From: Candidatus Eiseniibacteriota bacterium
Lineage (GTDB): Bacteria; JAFGKV01
Length of the DNA: 19,636 bases
Reading direction: 5' to 3'
Assembly (NCBI GenBank): GCA_025453925.1
Contig: JALOPK010000020.1
Coordinates: forward strand, 1-19,636
In this document: in pieces, positions 7,650-15,865 of the stretch
Layout: every line of letters starts with the position of its first letter
How positions within the stretch are numbered: position 1 is the first letter of the stretch
The notes under the pieces: model-generated
What the model was told of the DNA's origin: nothing
Database searches by the model: none
The model's input: only the letters and a program-made list of their open reading frames with translations
Made by a program: the position numbers and the translations under genes

Positions 7650-8405
7650 TCAGAACACCATCGTCGGGATCTCCGCCCGATCCATGAGGCGTCCGATAGC
7701 GTGGAGGCGCGCAGTGTCGAGGCACGCAAGCGTGGGGGTCGGAGCGTCGCGATCCAGGGAATAGAGTTGCACCATGCGCGGCCGAATCCGCTGCAGGCAG
7801 GCGATCAACGATTCAATATCGTCATGCGACGAATTGCCCTCAGGCCCGCCGGCGAGCAGACACTGGATCGTGACACTGGGCAGCGACCTGAGGCCCCGGG
7901 TGATATCTTCAAGGCCGAGACTCGGCCATGGCCGGTTGAAGTTGGCCAGCAACGCGTCGGTGCCCGCATCCAGCTTCATGATCCGTACGTCGAGGCAAGA
8001 CAATGCGGAAGCGATCTCCGTGTTCCCGGCCAGAGACGAATTGGAGAGCAGCGCGACCTTGGCATCGGGCACCAGCCGGTTCCGGAGCGCACAGACACCA
8101 TCGACCAGGTCGCCGAACTGGGGATGCAGTGTCGGCTCCCCGTTGCCTGAGAACGTCAGATAGGCCGGCTGAGGGATATCGCCGGCAAGGGCCTCTTCGA
8201 TAGCGGCGAGTACGTCGTCGACTGGTGGGAATCCGGGGCGCGCGGTGTCCGGGGAGACGGGTGCCGCCCGCCCGTATTGGCAGTAGAGACAGTCGAACGT
8301 GCAGGTCTTCCGGTAGGGAGGAAGGGCGTTGATGCCCAGCGACCAGCCCAGCCGCCGGGAGCGAACCGGGCCGTAGGTGATCGTGCCTTTTGTACTGAGC
8401 AGCAT
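7650..8405 (-). CDS. Radical SAM protein of the COG0731 (TYW1-like) group
   Basis: 251 residues from ATG 8405; GAGGTG lies six bases upstream, while an in-frame GTG at 8414 falls inside that site. The [4Fe-4S] motif is CTFDCLYC (Cys35, Cys39, Cys42), and the SAM-binding GE motif is seen in LTFSGNGEPTLHP. The opening YGPVRSRRLGWSLGINALPP is characteristic of COG0731 Fe-S oxidoreductases, which are related to the wyosine-synthesis enzyme TYW1. Bacterial members mostly have unknown substrates, so no reaction is assigned. It begins 10 bases after the MocR stop codon, so the two are very probably co-transcribed and translationally coupled. That pairing suggests its reaction relates to what the MocR protein senses. 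Confidence 0.88.
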   Translation of the reverse strand: MLLSTKGTITYGPVRSRRLGWSLGINALPPYRKTCTFDCLYCQYGRAAPVSPDTARPGFPPVDDVLAAIEEALAGDIPQPAYLTFSGNGEPTLHPQFGDLVDGVCALRNRLVPDAKVALLSNSSLAGNTEIASALSCLDVRIMKLDAGTDALLANFNRPWPSLGLEDITRGLRSLPSVTIQCLLAGGPEGNSSHDDIESLIACLQRIRPRMVQLYSLDRDAPTPTLACLDTARLHAIGRLMDRAEIPTMVF

Positions 8406-8415
8406 CGTCACCACC

Positions 8416-9897
8416 TCACGAGCCGGAGATGTCGCGTATTGCTCGCCCCAGCCGCCGCATCCCCTCCTCTATGCGCCGCTCGTCAACCGCGGCGATGGAG
8501 AGCCGGAAGCAGGGACGCGTCGGAGGTTCGATGAAGTAATACGGACCGGGTGACACGATCACGCCGGACTGTGCGATGTGGGCATACACCTCCTCCGGAA
8601 AGCGGGCGCAGCGGGTCAGTTCGACCCAGATCAGGTACCCGCCGCCAGGCTCCGACCACGTCGCGAGATCAGGCGGCACGTGCTCCCGCATGGCCTGTAG
8701 CGTCACACGCATGCGCTTCCGGTACATGCGGTGAAGCCGACGGACGTGGAGGTCGTACAACCCCCGTTGGCAGAACTCGGTGAGGGCCGCATGGAGCAGC
8801 GCCGTGGGCGAGAGATCCGCGAATCTGCGGACAGCCACCAGGTGCTCGATGCACCCCCGATCCGCGGCGACCCATCCGATGCGGAGGCCCGGCATGAGGA
8901 TCTTCGAGAAGGTTCCGAGGTAGATCACGACGCCGCGGGTGTCCATTGACTTGATGGGCAGCGACACCTTCCCGAAGTACTTCATCTCCTCCTCGAATCC
9001 GTCCTCTACCACCGGCACTCGATGGTGTTCACAGAGCGCAAGCAGGCGTTCGCGATGATCCTGCGTGGTCGACACTCCGGTCGGATTCTGGAAGTTCGGC
9101 ATGGTGTAGACGAACCCGACATCCCGCCGCGCCAGCGTGCGCTCCAGTTGTTCGAGATCCATTCCGTCGGAGTTCATGGAAATCGGGATGATCTCGGCCC
9201 CGTGGAGCCGCAGAAGCGGGATCATCATGGCATAGGTCGGGGCTTCCACCACGACTCCCCGGCCCGGCGTGGCCAGGATTCGAACGAGGAGATCCAAGCC
9301 GTGCTGTGACCCGTTCGATATGAAGATCTCGTCCGGCGACACCTGGATCCCGTGAATCTGCATGCGGCGGGCGAGGTACTCCCGCAGCGGCCAGTAGCCC
9401 GCCCGCGGTCCGTAGCACAGCAGGTTCGCGCCCTCCCTGCGCAGAACCGTGTTCGTGCACCGCCGGAACGACTCGGCGGGGATGAATCGCTGATCCATGT
9501 CCAGACGGCTGAAATCCACTGCGTCCGGGGTAGAGTGATTGCCCTCCGGCGAGAAGCCGAGATACGTCCGGTGGGCATCGGCGCTCCCCGGCGAGACGCG
9601 GGAATCCCAGGAGATGAGTCCGGCCGAGGCCGGTGCGCCGGGGGGGGCCATTGGTGCTCGGCCGCGCACCCTTGAATAGGATCCCGGTCGCCCCTCGACA
9701 TAGCCAAGGGACCATAGCTCCTCGTATGCGCGATAGATGGTCGTGCGGTTCACACCCAGGTGCTCCGCCAGCTTCCTGGTGGGGGGCAACGCCGAGCCGA
9801 TTGGGAGACTCCCACGGTCGATCAGGCCACGGATCTGGTCGGTGATCTGCTGGTGGAGCGGGGTCGGGCCGTGTCGGGTGAGTGTGAGAAGGAGCAT
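8416..9897 (-). CDS. MocR-family regulator (GntR wHTH fused to aminotransferase fold)
   Basis: 493 residues from ATG 9897, preceded by GAGG seven bases away; the frame could run to 9951 but the conserved domain starts after this Met. Residues about 10-78 are a GntR-type winged helix-turn-helix (PLHQQITDQIRGLIDRG, ALPPTRKLAEHLGVNRTTIYRAYEEL, GYVEGRPGSY). Residues about 120-490 are a fold-type I PLP domain: YGPRAGYWPLREYLA, NFQNPTG (Asn271), VVEDGF (Asp299), TFSK (PLP Lys332) and FRLSIA (Arg465). All key PLP residues are present, so the cofactor can bind. MocR proteins sense PLP or amino-type ligands and commonly regulate nearby genes and themselves. It is followed by the radical SAM gene. Confidence 0.93.
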   Translation of the reverse strand: MLLLTLTRHGPTPLHQQITDQIRGLIDRGSLPIGSALPPTRKLAEHLGVNRTTIYRAYEELWSLGYVEGRPGSYSRVRGRAPMAPPGAPASAGLISWDSRVSPGSADAHRTYLGFSPEGNHSTPDAVDFSRLDMDQRFIPAESFRRCTNTVLRREGANLLCYGPRAGYWPLREYLARRMQIHGIQVSPDEIFISNGSQHGLDLLVRILATPGRGVVVEAPTYAMMIPLLRLHGAEIIPISMNSDGMDLEQLERTLARRDVGFVYTMPNFQNPTGVSTTQDHRERLLALCEHHRVPVVEDGFEEEMKYFGKVSLPIKSMDTRGVVIYLGTFSKILMPGLRIGWVAADRGCIEHLVAVRRFADLSPTALLHAALTEFCQRGLYDLHVRRLHRMYRKRMRVTLQAMREHVPPDLATWSEPGGGYLIWVELTRCARFPEEVYAHIAQSGVIVSPGPYYFIEPPTRPCFRLSIAAVDERRIEEGMRRLGRAIRDISGS

Positions 9898-9950
9898 TCT
9901 GGAGCCTCGCTTGGTGGAGCCTGCTACTGGCCGTCCGGCCGGGTACTCCA

Positions 9951-9979
9951 AAGATGTAGCACAATTGGTCCTTCGTCAA
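9951..9979 (-). promoter_or_regulatory. Candidate promoter for the MocR-radical SAM unit
   Basis: On the minus strand TTGACG (9979-9974) matches a -35 box at five of six positions; CATCTT (9956-9951) sits 17 bases later as a weak -10, with TACATC (9958-9953) as an alternative at 15 bases. Start of transcription near 9944 would give a leader of about 45 bases. Confidence 0.4.
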
Positions 9980-10013
9980 CAGCCAATTTCCGCACAATTC
10001 GAGCAGGCCAATT
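9959..10013 (-). promoter_or_regulatory. Four AATT-containing boxes over the MocR promoter
   Basis: Read on the minus strand, AATTGGC (10013-10007), AATTGTGC (9999-9992), AATTGGC (9988-9982) and AATTGTGC (9966-9959) are direct repeats of two alternating types. Distances between successive AATT cores are 14, 11 and 22 bases, the last two being one and two helical turns. They flank the -35 and enter the spacer, as expected for MocR autoregulation through direct repeats. The region is also AT-rich compared with its surroundings. Confidence 0.45.
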
Positions 10014-10123
10014 CGTCAGGGATTCTCACCGGATCCGAGTGTGCGGTTCTGGTTTGGGAGCACGAGGCAGGGATCCTGGCACGACACCATGCCTGGAGGT
10101 CGGAGGTACCGGGGAGGTACGGT

Positions 10124-10630
10124 CTACACCAGCCCGTCAACCAGCCGCATCATCTCGCCCACGGTCGTCGCCTGCAACGCCTGGTCCACCAGGCCTCCGT
10201 AGGTGACCGCGATGGCGAGCTGTTTGGCGAACCGGCGATAGATCTGGTCCTCGTAGGGCGGGCAGACCATGGAGAAGAAGAGATGTACGGGCTCCCCGTC
10301 CGGGGCGTCATAGTCGATGCCCGGCATGCTCCGGCCGATAGCGAACACCAGCGTCCGCGTATGCATGGTGCGGACGTGAGGGAAGGCAACTCCATGGCCC
10401 AGCGCGGTTGACCATTGTTTCTCGCGGTTGTGGAGATCGATGAAGAGTTTGTTCGGATTGCGAATGTCCGACGAGGTGAGGAGCAGGTCGCACATCTCGT
10501 GGATCACCCGTTCCTTGAGGTCGCGGAGCCAGCGTTCCCGCGGGATCTCCTCCCGCTCTTCATCCGAGGGCATCAGCGTGAGCATCTCGAGGCGCACTCT
10601 CGCGTCGCTCAGATACCGCATCAGACCCAT
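10124..10630 (-). CDS. PtsN-like PTS EIIA domain protein
   Basis: 168 residues from ATG 10630, with GGAGG six bases upstream. Residues about 20-168 are an EIIA type 2 (fructose/mannitol/nitrogen) domain. The phosphorylation site is His85 in LGHGVAFPHVRT, with the helix KLFIDLHNREKQWSTALG before it and the strand-turn PVHLFFSMVCPP after it, all typical. The first 20-40 residues are atypical, charged and of unknown purpose. No EIIB, EIIC, HPr or EI gene is visible, which fits a regulatory PTS(Ntr)-type role rather than sugar uptake. It lies upstream of MocR on the same strand but 226 bases away with a promoter between, so is probably a separate transcript. Confidence 0.85.
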   Translation of the reverse strand: MGLMRYLSDARVRLEMLTLMPSDEEREEIPRERWLRDLKERVIHEMCDLLLTSSDIRNPNKLFIDLHNREKQWSTALGHGVAFPHVRTMHTRTLVFAIGRSMPGIDYDAPDGEPVHLFFSMVCPPYEDQIYRRFAKQLAIAVTYGGLVDQALQATTVGEMMRLVDGLV

Positions 10631-10664
10631 CGTGATCCTCCGTTATGCATTACTGCCGCGCCCG

Positions 10665-10679
10665 CGGGCGGGTCGCCCG
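10665..10679 (-). terminator. Short GC hairpin between GT4 and EIIA genes
   Basis: Arms CGGGCG and CGCCCG with a 3-base loop, 28 bases beyond the GT4 stop codon. The neighbouring 12-bp palindrome CGCCCGCGGGCG (10659-10670) overlaps it and offers an alternative fold. No U-run follows, so termination is a guess. Confidence 0.3.
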
Positions 10680-10707
10680 GGTACCTTCCACCTGAAGGAA
10701 GGCGGGC

Positions 10708-11940
10708 CTACAACTTACGTGGCACGTTTCTCGGTGCAACCGCCCGTAGTTCTAGCGCCCTGGCGTACAACCCTTCGATCTCGGGCAGCGCCCGGTCCCA
10801 GGAGAGCGTGCTGAGTGCCATCTCGCGGGCGGCGGCTCCCAGCTTCGCCGCCAGGCAAGGATCGCGAAGCAGGCGCAGGATCGCTGCCGCGAACGGCTCC
10901 GGCGCCATCGACTCCACGATGAGTCCGGTCTCCCCGTCGACGATGCCGTGGGCGCAGGCCCGGCTGGCCACCACGGCGCGGCCGGCGGCAAGGTAGTTCA
11001 CCAGCTTGATAGGATACCCGCAACTCGGGAGCCGTGTGCACACCGCCAGCGAGGAGCGCAGGATCCACCGGCGCACCGCGTGAAATCCATGGGCGAGCAC
11101 GAAGTCAACGGAACCGCTGAGCCCCAGCGACCGTACCCGGGCCTCCAGGCGCGGACTCCGTTCATGGCTCACGATGGTCAGCACGGCATCGGGCATCTCT
11201 CGGGCCACGATGGCCATGCTGTCGATGAGGATCGAGAGGTTCTGGTAGTTGTCGAGGTTTCCGGTGTACACGATCGAGGCGGTCCTGGGAGGCCCCTCGG
11301 CAGGCGGCCATTCCTCGGGCCAGACCCCCGGCGGTATGACGCTGATGACCTCAGCGCGCACGCCCAGGGCGGTCAGTTCGTCCCGCACGGCATCGTTGAG
11401 GGCCACCACTGCATCCGCCTGCACCGGGATGCGCCGATCGAGGAACATGCCTAGCCATCGGGCAATCCTTCTCGACATGGGATCTCTGAAGTAGGTAGGC
11501 AGTTCTTCGTGCAGCACATTGTGAGTGTGGTAGACCAGGGGGACACCCAGCCGCCGGGCGACCAGAGCGCCGATCAGAGCGCCCTCGTAGTTGTGCCCGT
11601 GGACGAGATCGGGCTTCACCCGCAGGCCGACAGCCCGCGCCTTCCGCCAAAGGAGCCAGTCCAGCCCGAGCTTCCCCGCGCTCGGCCCGGCCTTCAACCG
11701 CCCCGTTCCAGGCAGGCGGCGGGTCCGGTACACGGGAAAATCGAAATCCGCCTGGTACTCGCCGTGGTGATAGGTCACCAGATGCACCGTGTGACCACGC
11801 CCCTGGAGGCCTGCGGCGAGCTGGCGAATGAGCGTCTGCGAACCCTGGCTCGTGGGGAAGGGGCACGGCGCGATCATGAGGATCGAACGTGCCGCGACGA
11901 CGCTGGACGGCAGGCGCACGGTCTCTGTTCGCGGCAACAT
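10708..11940 (-). CDS. Family 4 glycosyltransferase (GT-B fold)
   Basis: 410 residues from ATG 11940. An ATG at 12003 would add 21 residues, but its purine-rich GGAGGG touches the start codon, so the choice is not secure. N-terminal Rossmann half: ILMIAPCPFPTSQGSQTLIRQ, then LVHGHNYEGALIGALVARRLG and VYHTHNVLHEELP. C-terminal half: VIPPGVWPEEW, VYTGNLDNYQNL (start of the nucleotide-sugar domain), PSCGYPIKLVNYLAAGRAVVAS and GETGLIVE. The usual acidic residue of the E-x7-E motif is replaced around RLPSCGYPIKLVNYLA (no Glu at the first position, Asn for the second), which is worth noting. Donor and acceptor unknown. It follows the phosphodiesterase gene on the same strand by about 144 bases. Confidence 0.88.
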   Translation of the reverse strand: MLPRTETVRLPSSVVAARSILMIAPCPFPTSQGSQTLIRQLAAGLQGRGHTVHLVTYHHGEYQADFDFPVYRTRRLPGTGRLKAGPSAGKLGLDWLLWRKARAVGLRVKPDLVHGHNYEGALIGALVARRLGVPLVYHTHNVLHEELPTYFRDPMSRRIARWLGMFLDRRIPVQADAVVALNDAVRDELTALGVRAEVISVIPPGVWPEEWPPAEGPPRTASIVYTGNLDNYQNLSILIDSMAIVAREMPDAVLTIVSHERSPRLEARVRSLGLSGSVDFVLAHGFHAVRRWILRSSLAVCTRLPSCGYPIKLVNYLAAGRAVVASRACAHGIVDGETGLIVESMAPEPFAAAILRLLRDPCLAAKLGAAAREMALSTLSWDRALPEIEGLYARALELRAVAPRNVPRKL

Positions 11941-12084
11941 GACTACGGTGACCCACCGACATCGGCCGGGGCGGGTGGCGATGGCGGACAGCGGGTACCG
12001 CATCCCTCCGGTCGCGCCATATGGTGGTCAGGGGCGCATGCCACGGAATAGTTGGAGCGGGGCGCGCCGTCTGTTCCATGGGAC

Positions 12085-13785
12085 CTAGCCAAGGTACCCC
12101 AATCCCTTCAACCGCTCGAGCCGCTCCCATTCCCACGAGACCGCATCAGCCGCGGCCCGCTGGCACGAGGAGTCCCCCTCGCCCTCGCGGGTGGGCCGCG
12201 GGAGCGAGATCGGGGGCTCGCCCATCCCGGGGGGAGCGGGCAGCCCGAGTGCAGCGAGCAGCGCGCCGGCGACCTGATGGGCATCCGTCGCGGCAGGGAG
12301 TCTCCCCGGTCGCACACCCTCTCCGCAGGCGACCAGAATCCCCTCGCGGCGGTGGGTTCCTCCCATGCCGGATCCTTTTGCTCCCAAGGCAGAGAGATTC
12401 ATTCGACGCTGATCGGGGCCGTTTCGGCCCATGGACGACGCAACCACGTAGGAGTATCCCTCCGGCTCGGCGAGGTCAAGGAGGAGATCCGGCATGCCGC
12501 CAAGCGCCGGGCCATCCGTGACCTCCTCCCTGCGCATCACCCTCGTGACCACCGCGTCGCCTGTTCGGGCGTCCTTCCAGCCGAGCAGTGCCGCGCCCAC
12601 GTCGTCGAGTACGGCATCGTACCGGTCGGGGGCCACGACGCCGCGCCCTTCGCGGCCCGCCAGATTGATCCGGACCGCCGGTGCGTAGGGGAGCTCCTCC
12701 GAGTATGCCGTTGTGCCTTCCCACCCTATCCCGCCCAGCCGGCGGCGGCTCTCCAGCGCGCCCACGAGACGACGCGCGCGGCGGAACAGGCGTTGCTGGA
12801 GCGCGCGAGGCAGCAATCCGGCTGCCCCGATGGCAGACGGGAAGCCAAGGCGCCGGCCTCCGCCCTTTCGGAATCGGAGGAAGCCCTGCCGCTCGAGGAA
12901 CCGGTTGAGACATATCGCATCTGCCCCCGCACCGCCGAACCCGTGGTCGGAGACGACCATGACCAGCCCCACATCCCCCGCTGCCGCGGTCACGCGGGCC
13001 AGAGCGCTGTCCAACCGCGAGTAGATGTCGCCGATCACGCCGGCCATCTCCGGGTCGGTGAGAGCGGGCCTCCGCGGGCTGCGAGCATCGGCGAAGGGCC
13101 AGAAGTGATGGCACGCGGTGTCGCTTTCCCCGAACACCATGACGAACAGATCGGGCCGAAGCTCGCGGAGGACAAACTCCGCCACGCGCACCTTGCCCTC
13201 GATGCTCTGTTGCAGTGCGGGGCAGGCCCTGCGGTGCCAACCCGGGCTGATCCTCAGCTCCTGCACGGGAGTGAGAGGGAACCCTCCGACGCCCAGAAGC
13301 CGCTTCCTCCAATCGGGCGGATGGATGAACGATGGCTCGATGCTGGTGGTGACCGGGGTGTCGAACCCGGAGATCATCAGGTCCACTGAACTGTCGGGAG
13401 GGAAGGTGCCGGGCACGCCCAGGACCGCGGCCACGAGCCCCGCGCGGTGGACCCGCTCCCAGACCGCGGGTACGCGCCGCGACCGCGAGTCCGTAAAACG
13501 AACGGAGTAGGTGGCCGGATCGAACTCGGTGAAATCGAGAACCCCGTGATGGCCGGGAGTGACGCCGGTCATGATGCTGGTCCACGAGGGAAACGTGGAA
13601 CCGGGCCAGGGGCTCATCAGCGGCCCCCAACAGCCGCGCCCGAGGAGGCCGGCCAGAAACGGCATGGCCCCACGTGCCAGGAGCGGTTCCAGCACGGGCC
13701 ATCCCGCGCCGTCCAGCCCGAGCAGCAGAACTGGTTTGGTGGGCGGCTTCACGCGCGTGGCGACCCACCGAGGCCGTCGAGACAA
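12085..13785 (-). CDS. Alkaline-phosphatase-superfamily phosphodiesterase / nucleotide pyrophosphatase-like protein
   Basis: 566 residues if started at TTG 13785; GTG 13752 is an alternative and neither has a strong ribosome site. The core is the type I phosphodiesterase fold: LLLGLDGAGWPVLEPLL (metal-binding Asp25), STFPSWTSIMTGVTPGHHG (likely nucleophile Thr69), FGESDTACHHFWPF and VVSDHGFGG (metal ligands Asp-His). The C-terminus ends RLKGLGYLG, a tail seen in sulfatase- and phosphodiesterase-like proteins of this type. No signal peptide or membrane segment is visible, so a cytoplasmic enzyme is likely. Relatives act on nucleotides, glycerophospholipid headgroups or phosphonate-type esters; the substrate cannot be read from sequence. 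It is upstream of the GT4 gene, suggesting envelope or glycan metabolism. Confidence 0.85.
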   Translation of the reverse strand: MSRRPRWVATRVKPPTKPVLLLGLDGAGWPVLEPLLARGAMPFLAGLLGRGCWGPLMSPWPGSTFPSWTSIMTGVTPGHHGVLDFTEFDPATYSVRFTDSRSRRVPAVWERVHRAGLVAAVLGVPGTFPPDSSVDLMISGFDTPVTTSIEPSFIHPPDWRKRLLGVGGFPLTPVQELRISPGWHRRACPALQQSIEGKVRVAEFVLRELRPDLFVMVFGESDTACHHFWPFADARSPRRPALTDPEMAGVIGDIYSRLDSALARVTAAAGDVGLVMVVSDHGFGGAGADAICLNRFLERQGFLRFRKGGGRRLGFPSAIGAAGLLPRALQQRLFRRARRLVGALESRRRLGGIGWEGTTAYSEELPYAPAVRINLAGREGRGVVAPDRYDAVLDDVGAALLGWKDARTGDAVVTRVMRREEVTDGPALGGMPDLLLDLAEPEGYSYVVASSMGRNGPDQRRMNLSALGAKGSGMGGTHRREGILVACGEGVRPGRLPAATDAHQVAGALLAALGLPAPPGMGEPPISLPRPTREGEGDSSCQRAAADAVSWEWERLERLKGLGYLG

Positions 13786-14067
13786 CCGGTCGGCACCGCG
13801 CGGGGAGGTCGGCTCCTCGCACCGACATCCAACCGAGCGAGCGACGCCACCTCTCGGGACGCGACGGCGATCGAATGCTGCCGCTTGCGTGAATCCGTAT
13901 TCTCAGTATCGCGCATGGTCACCCTGCATCCCGCGGCGTCCGCGGCGGGCCCTTGGTTTTGTCTTGGCGGGCGGCTGCATCATCGCCCCGACGTGGTCTG
14001 TTCACACCGGCCCTGCCAACGTGGGCCTGGCGCTGAACAACCTCAACCCGAACATGGGAGACGGCCA
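13786..14067. other. Divergent intergenic region
   Basis: About 280 bases between the phosphodiesterase start and the secreted protein start. CCGCGG-CGT-CCGCGG at 13931-13945 is an inverted repeat followed on the plus strand by a T-rich patch, but no plus-strand gene precedes it. GGGAG seven bases before ATG 14068 is the ribosome site of the downstream gene. No clear promoter was found. Confidence 0.4.
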
Positions 14068-15741
14068 ATGTACGCATCGGTGCCCCGGTTTGCAGCCCTG
14101 TGTGCCCTCGCGATCATCCCGCATCTGACACAGGCCCAGACGGATGTCGTCAACGATTTCGGACCCGCCACCATGGAGTCCAATCCCAGCGTTGACTTCC
14201 ACGGTCCTGCCGGCCTGACCCTCTTGCCCTTTGATGATGGTTTCGACGCGCCGGAGCTGGATGCCGAACGGTGGACCGTGTACACCCAGAACGGATCGTG
14301 CTCGGTAGAAGACGGGTACCTGAGGCAAGACCTCGTTGCCGGCGGAGGGGATTCGTGGGCGACGGTGGTGCCCAAGCACACCTTTGCCGCGGGATCCTGG
14401 TTCGATCTGGAGGCGAAGTTCGACGCCTCGCACCTCCCTGCGACCAACTCCTGGTTCATGGTGATTCGCATCACCGTTGTCGACCACATCCAGGTGGAGA
14501 TGATCCGGAGCTATCACGTGTCCCGCCACGCGTGGAGTTCTCAATGCCGCTATTGGTCCGGCACCTATTGGGGCCCATGGTCCCAGCAGACATGGACCAC
14601 CGAGGATGTGACCACCGTGGGGTGGCTCGGGTTCGACCGTTTGGACGGCTCGACGACCCTGAGGGCGTGGTATCGTGGCTCCGGCGCGTGGATTCCGTGG
14701 GCCTCGTTCGCCGATTGCGGCGGGACGGCGTCGGTCTCCGTCACGACCAACAACTGGGTCCAGCATGCCTACGGATACGGGCTCTGGGACTCCTATGAGG
14801 TGAACATCCCCGGGGCCCCATACCTCGGAGACGGGCAGGGAATCCGGCTTCCGGTGGATTCGGGCATCGATCGGGTGAACCTGACGCGGCTCGCATGGGA
14901 TGCGGTGGTGCCCGACAACACGAGCGTAGCCTTCCAGCTCCGGGCGGCCCCCGGCGCCGGCGGCGCACCAGGCGCATGGACGGAGTGGTTCGGCCCGGGA
15001 GGCAGCCCCGACCTGTGGTTCGACGCATCGCCGGTCCCTGTCACCTTCACCCCCGACTACTGCCAGTGGGTCCAGTGGCGCGTACGTCTGACCAGCGCCG
15101 ACGGCCTGGAGACGCCGCGAGTCAACAGCGTGCAACTCGACTGGGAGACCAACCCCCAGCCGGTGGAGCTGGCGTCCTTCTCGGCGGCGTGGGAAGATCA
15201 GCGCGTATGTCTTCGTTGGTCGACGGCCTCGGAGTCCGACAATGTGGGGTTCAGAGTACTCCATCGAGAGTCAGACGCCCAGCCGTGGAAGCCGATCTGC
15301 GACCTGATTCCCGGTGCCGGAACCACCCAGGAACCGCGGCAGTATGCGTGCGCGCATGACGCGGATCCCTTGTCGTGGCACCACTACCTGCTGGAGGACG
15401 TGGATGCCCGCGGCACTGCCACGCGTCACGGCCCTGTTTCTGTCGCGCCGGCGCATATGGCGACAAACCTGTCGCCTAACTGCCCCGAACCATTCAGCGG
15501 GACAACGAGGTGGCTGCTGCCGGGCGAAGCTCCCCCGCATGAGGCGTGGATCGCCGACCTTGCAGGCAGGAGGATCTGCGACGTCCCGTGGTCGTGGACC
15601 GGAGGAGCATGGTCTCTTGCGTGGCACGGCCGGGACGGCAGCGGCCGTAGCATGCCGGCCGGACCCTATGTCCTCAGCGTCCTGCGCGACGGCGCGCTCT
15701 TCCGCCAGGTATGCGTCAAGGCGGGGAGTCCGCGGCGGTGA
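14068..15741 (+). CDS. Secreted multidomain beta-sandwich protein with sorting module
   Basis: 557 residues from ATG 14068 (GGGAG seven bases upstream); the same frame is open back to 13447, but that part lies over the phosphodiesterase gene and lacks coding character. Residues 1-23 form a signal peptide (FAALCALAIIPHLTQA). Residues about 55-255 resemble a concanavalin A-like lectin/glucanase fold of the DUF1349 kind (FDDGFDAPELDAERW, many Trp/Tyr). Residues about 265-375 are a second beta-sandwich (WTEWFGPGG, WVQWRVRLTS). Residues about 376-460 match the fibronectin-like module common in sorted proteins (VELASFSAAW, LRWSTASESDNVGFRVLHR). The end is a divergent FlgD-like sorting domain (LAGRRI, WHGRDGSGR, MPAGPYVLSV). 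Likely a surface carbohydrate-binding protein; catalytic residues not recognised. Confidence 0.82.
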   Translation: MYASVPRFAALCALAIIPHLTQAQTDVVNDFGPATMESNPSVDFHGPAGLTLLPFDDGFDAPELDAERWTVYTQNGSCSVEDGYLRQDLVAGGGDSWATVVPKHTFAAGSWFDLEAKFDASHLPATNSWFMVIRITVVDHIQVEMIRSYHVSRHAWSSQCRYWSGTYWGPWSQQTWTTEDVTTVGWLGFDRLDGSTTLRAWYRGSGAWIPWASFADCGGTASVSVTTNNWVQHAYGYGLWDSYEVNIPGAPYLGDGQGIRLPVDSGIDRVNLTRLAWDAVVPDNTSVAFQLRAAPGAGGAPGAWTEWFGPGGSPDLWFDASPVPVTFTPDYCQWVQWRVRLTSADGLETPRVNSVQLDWETNPQPVELASFSAAWEDQRVCLRWSTASESDNVGFRVLHRESDAQPWKPICDLIPGAGTTQEPRQYACAHDADPLSWHHYLLEDVDARGTATRHGPVSVAPAHMATNLSPNCPEPFSGTTRWLLPGEAPPHEAWIADLAGRRICDVPWSWTGGAWSLAWHGRDGSGRSMPAGPYVLSVLRDGALFRQVCVKAGSPRR

Positions 15742-15829
15742 TGGAGGCTCTGGAGCCCGCTCCCGCCGCAGGAACGCGCGCTGCCGCGATCGAGTGCGGT
15801 GTCCCACCGCGAGGCGGGGCGTCGGCGAT

Positions 15830-15849
15830 GCCGGCGGCCCCCCGCCGGC
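15830..15849. terminator. Bidirectional hairpin between convergent genes
   Basis: GCCGGCGG and CCGCCGGC form a perfect 8-bp stem with a CCCC loop, centred in the 124-base gap between two convergent 3' ends. Position and strength fit a shared terminator, though U-runs are absent on both sides. Confidence 0.5.
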
Positions 15850-15865
15850 GGCTCGGAGAGCGTGA

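Noticed and set aside
12052-13389. 445-codon plus-strand frame over the phosphodiesterase gene
   Set aside because: Exactly antisense to a gene with clear catalytic motifs; translation is Arg/Pro/Gly-rich and unrecognisable.
13945-14000. Lipobox-like LAGGC in a plus-strand frame upstream of the secreted protein
   Set aside because: Wrong residue at -3, no start codon with a ribosome site, and the frame then runs into the real gene out of phase.
13447-14067. Upstream extension of the secreted beta-sandwich protein
   Set aside because: Would overlap the phosphodiesterase gene, and a good ribosome site plus signal peptide sits at ATG 14068.
14002-15264. 420-codon minus-strand frame over the secreted beta-sandwich gene
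   Set aside because: Antisense shadow; the plus-strand product has a signal peptide and sorting domain, this one has none.
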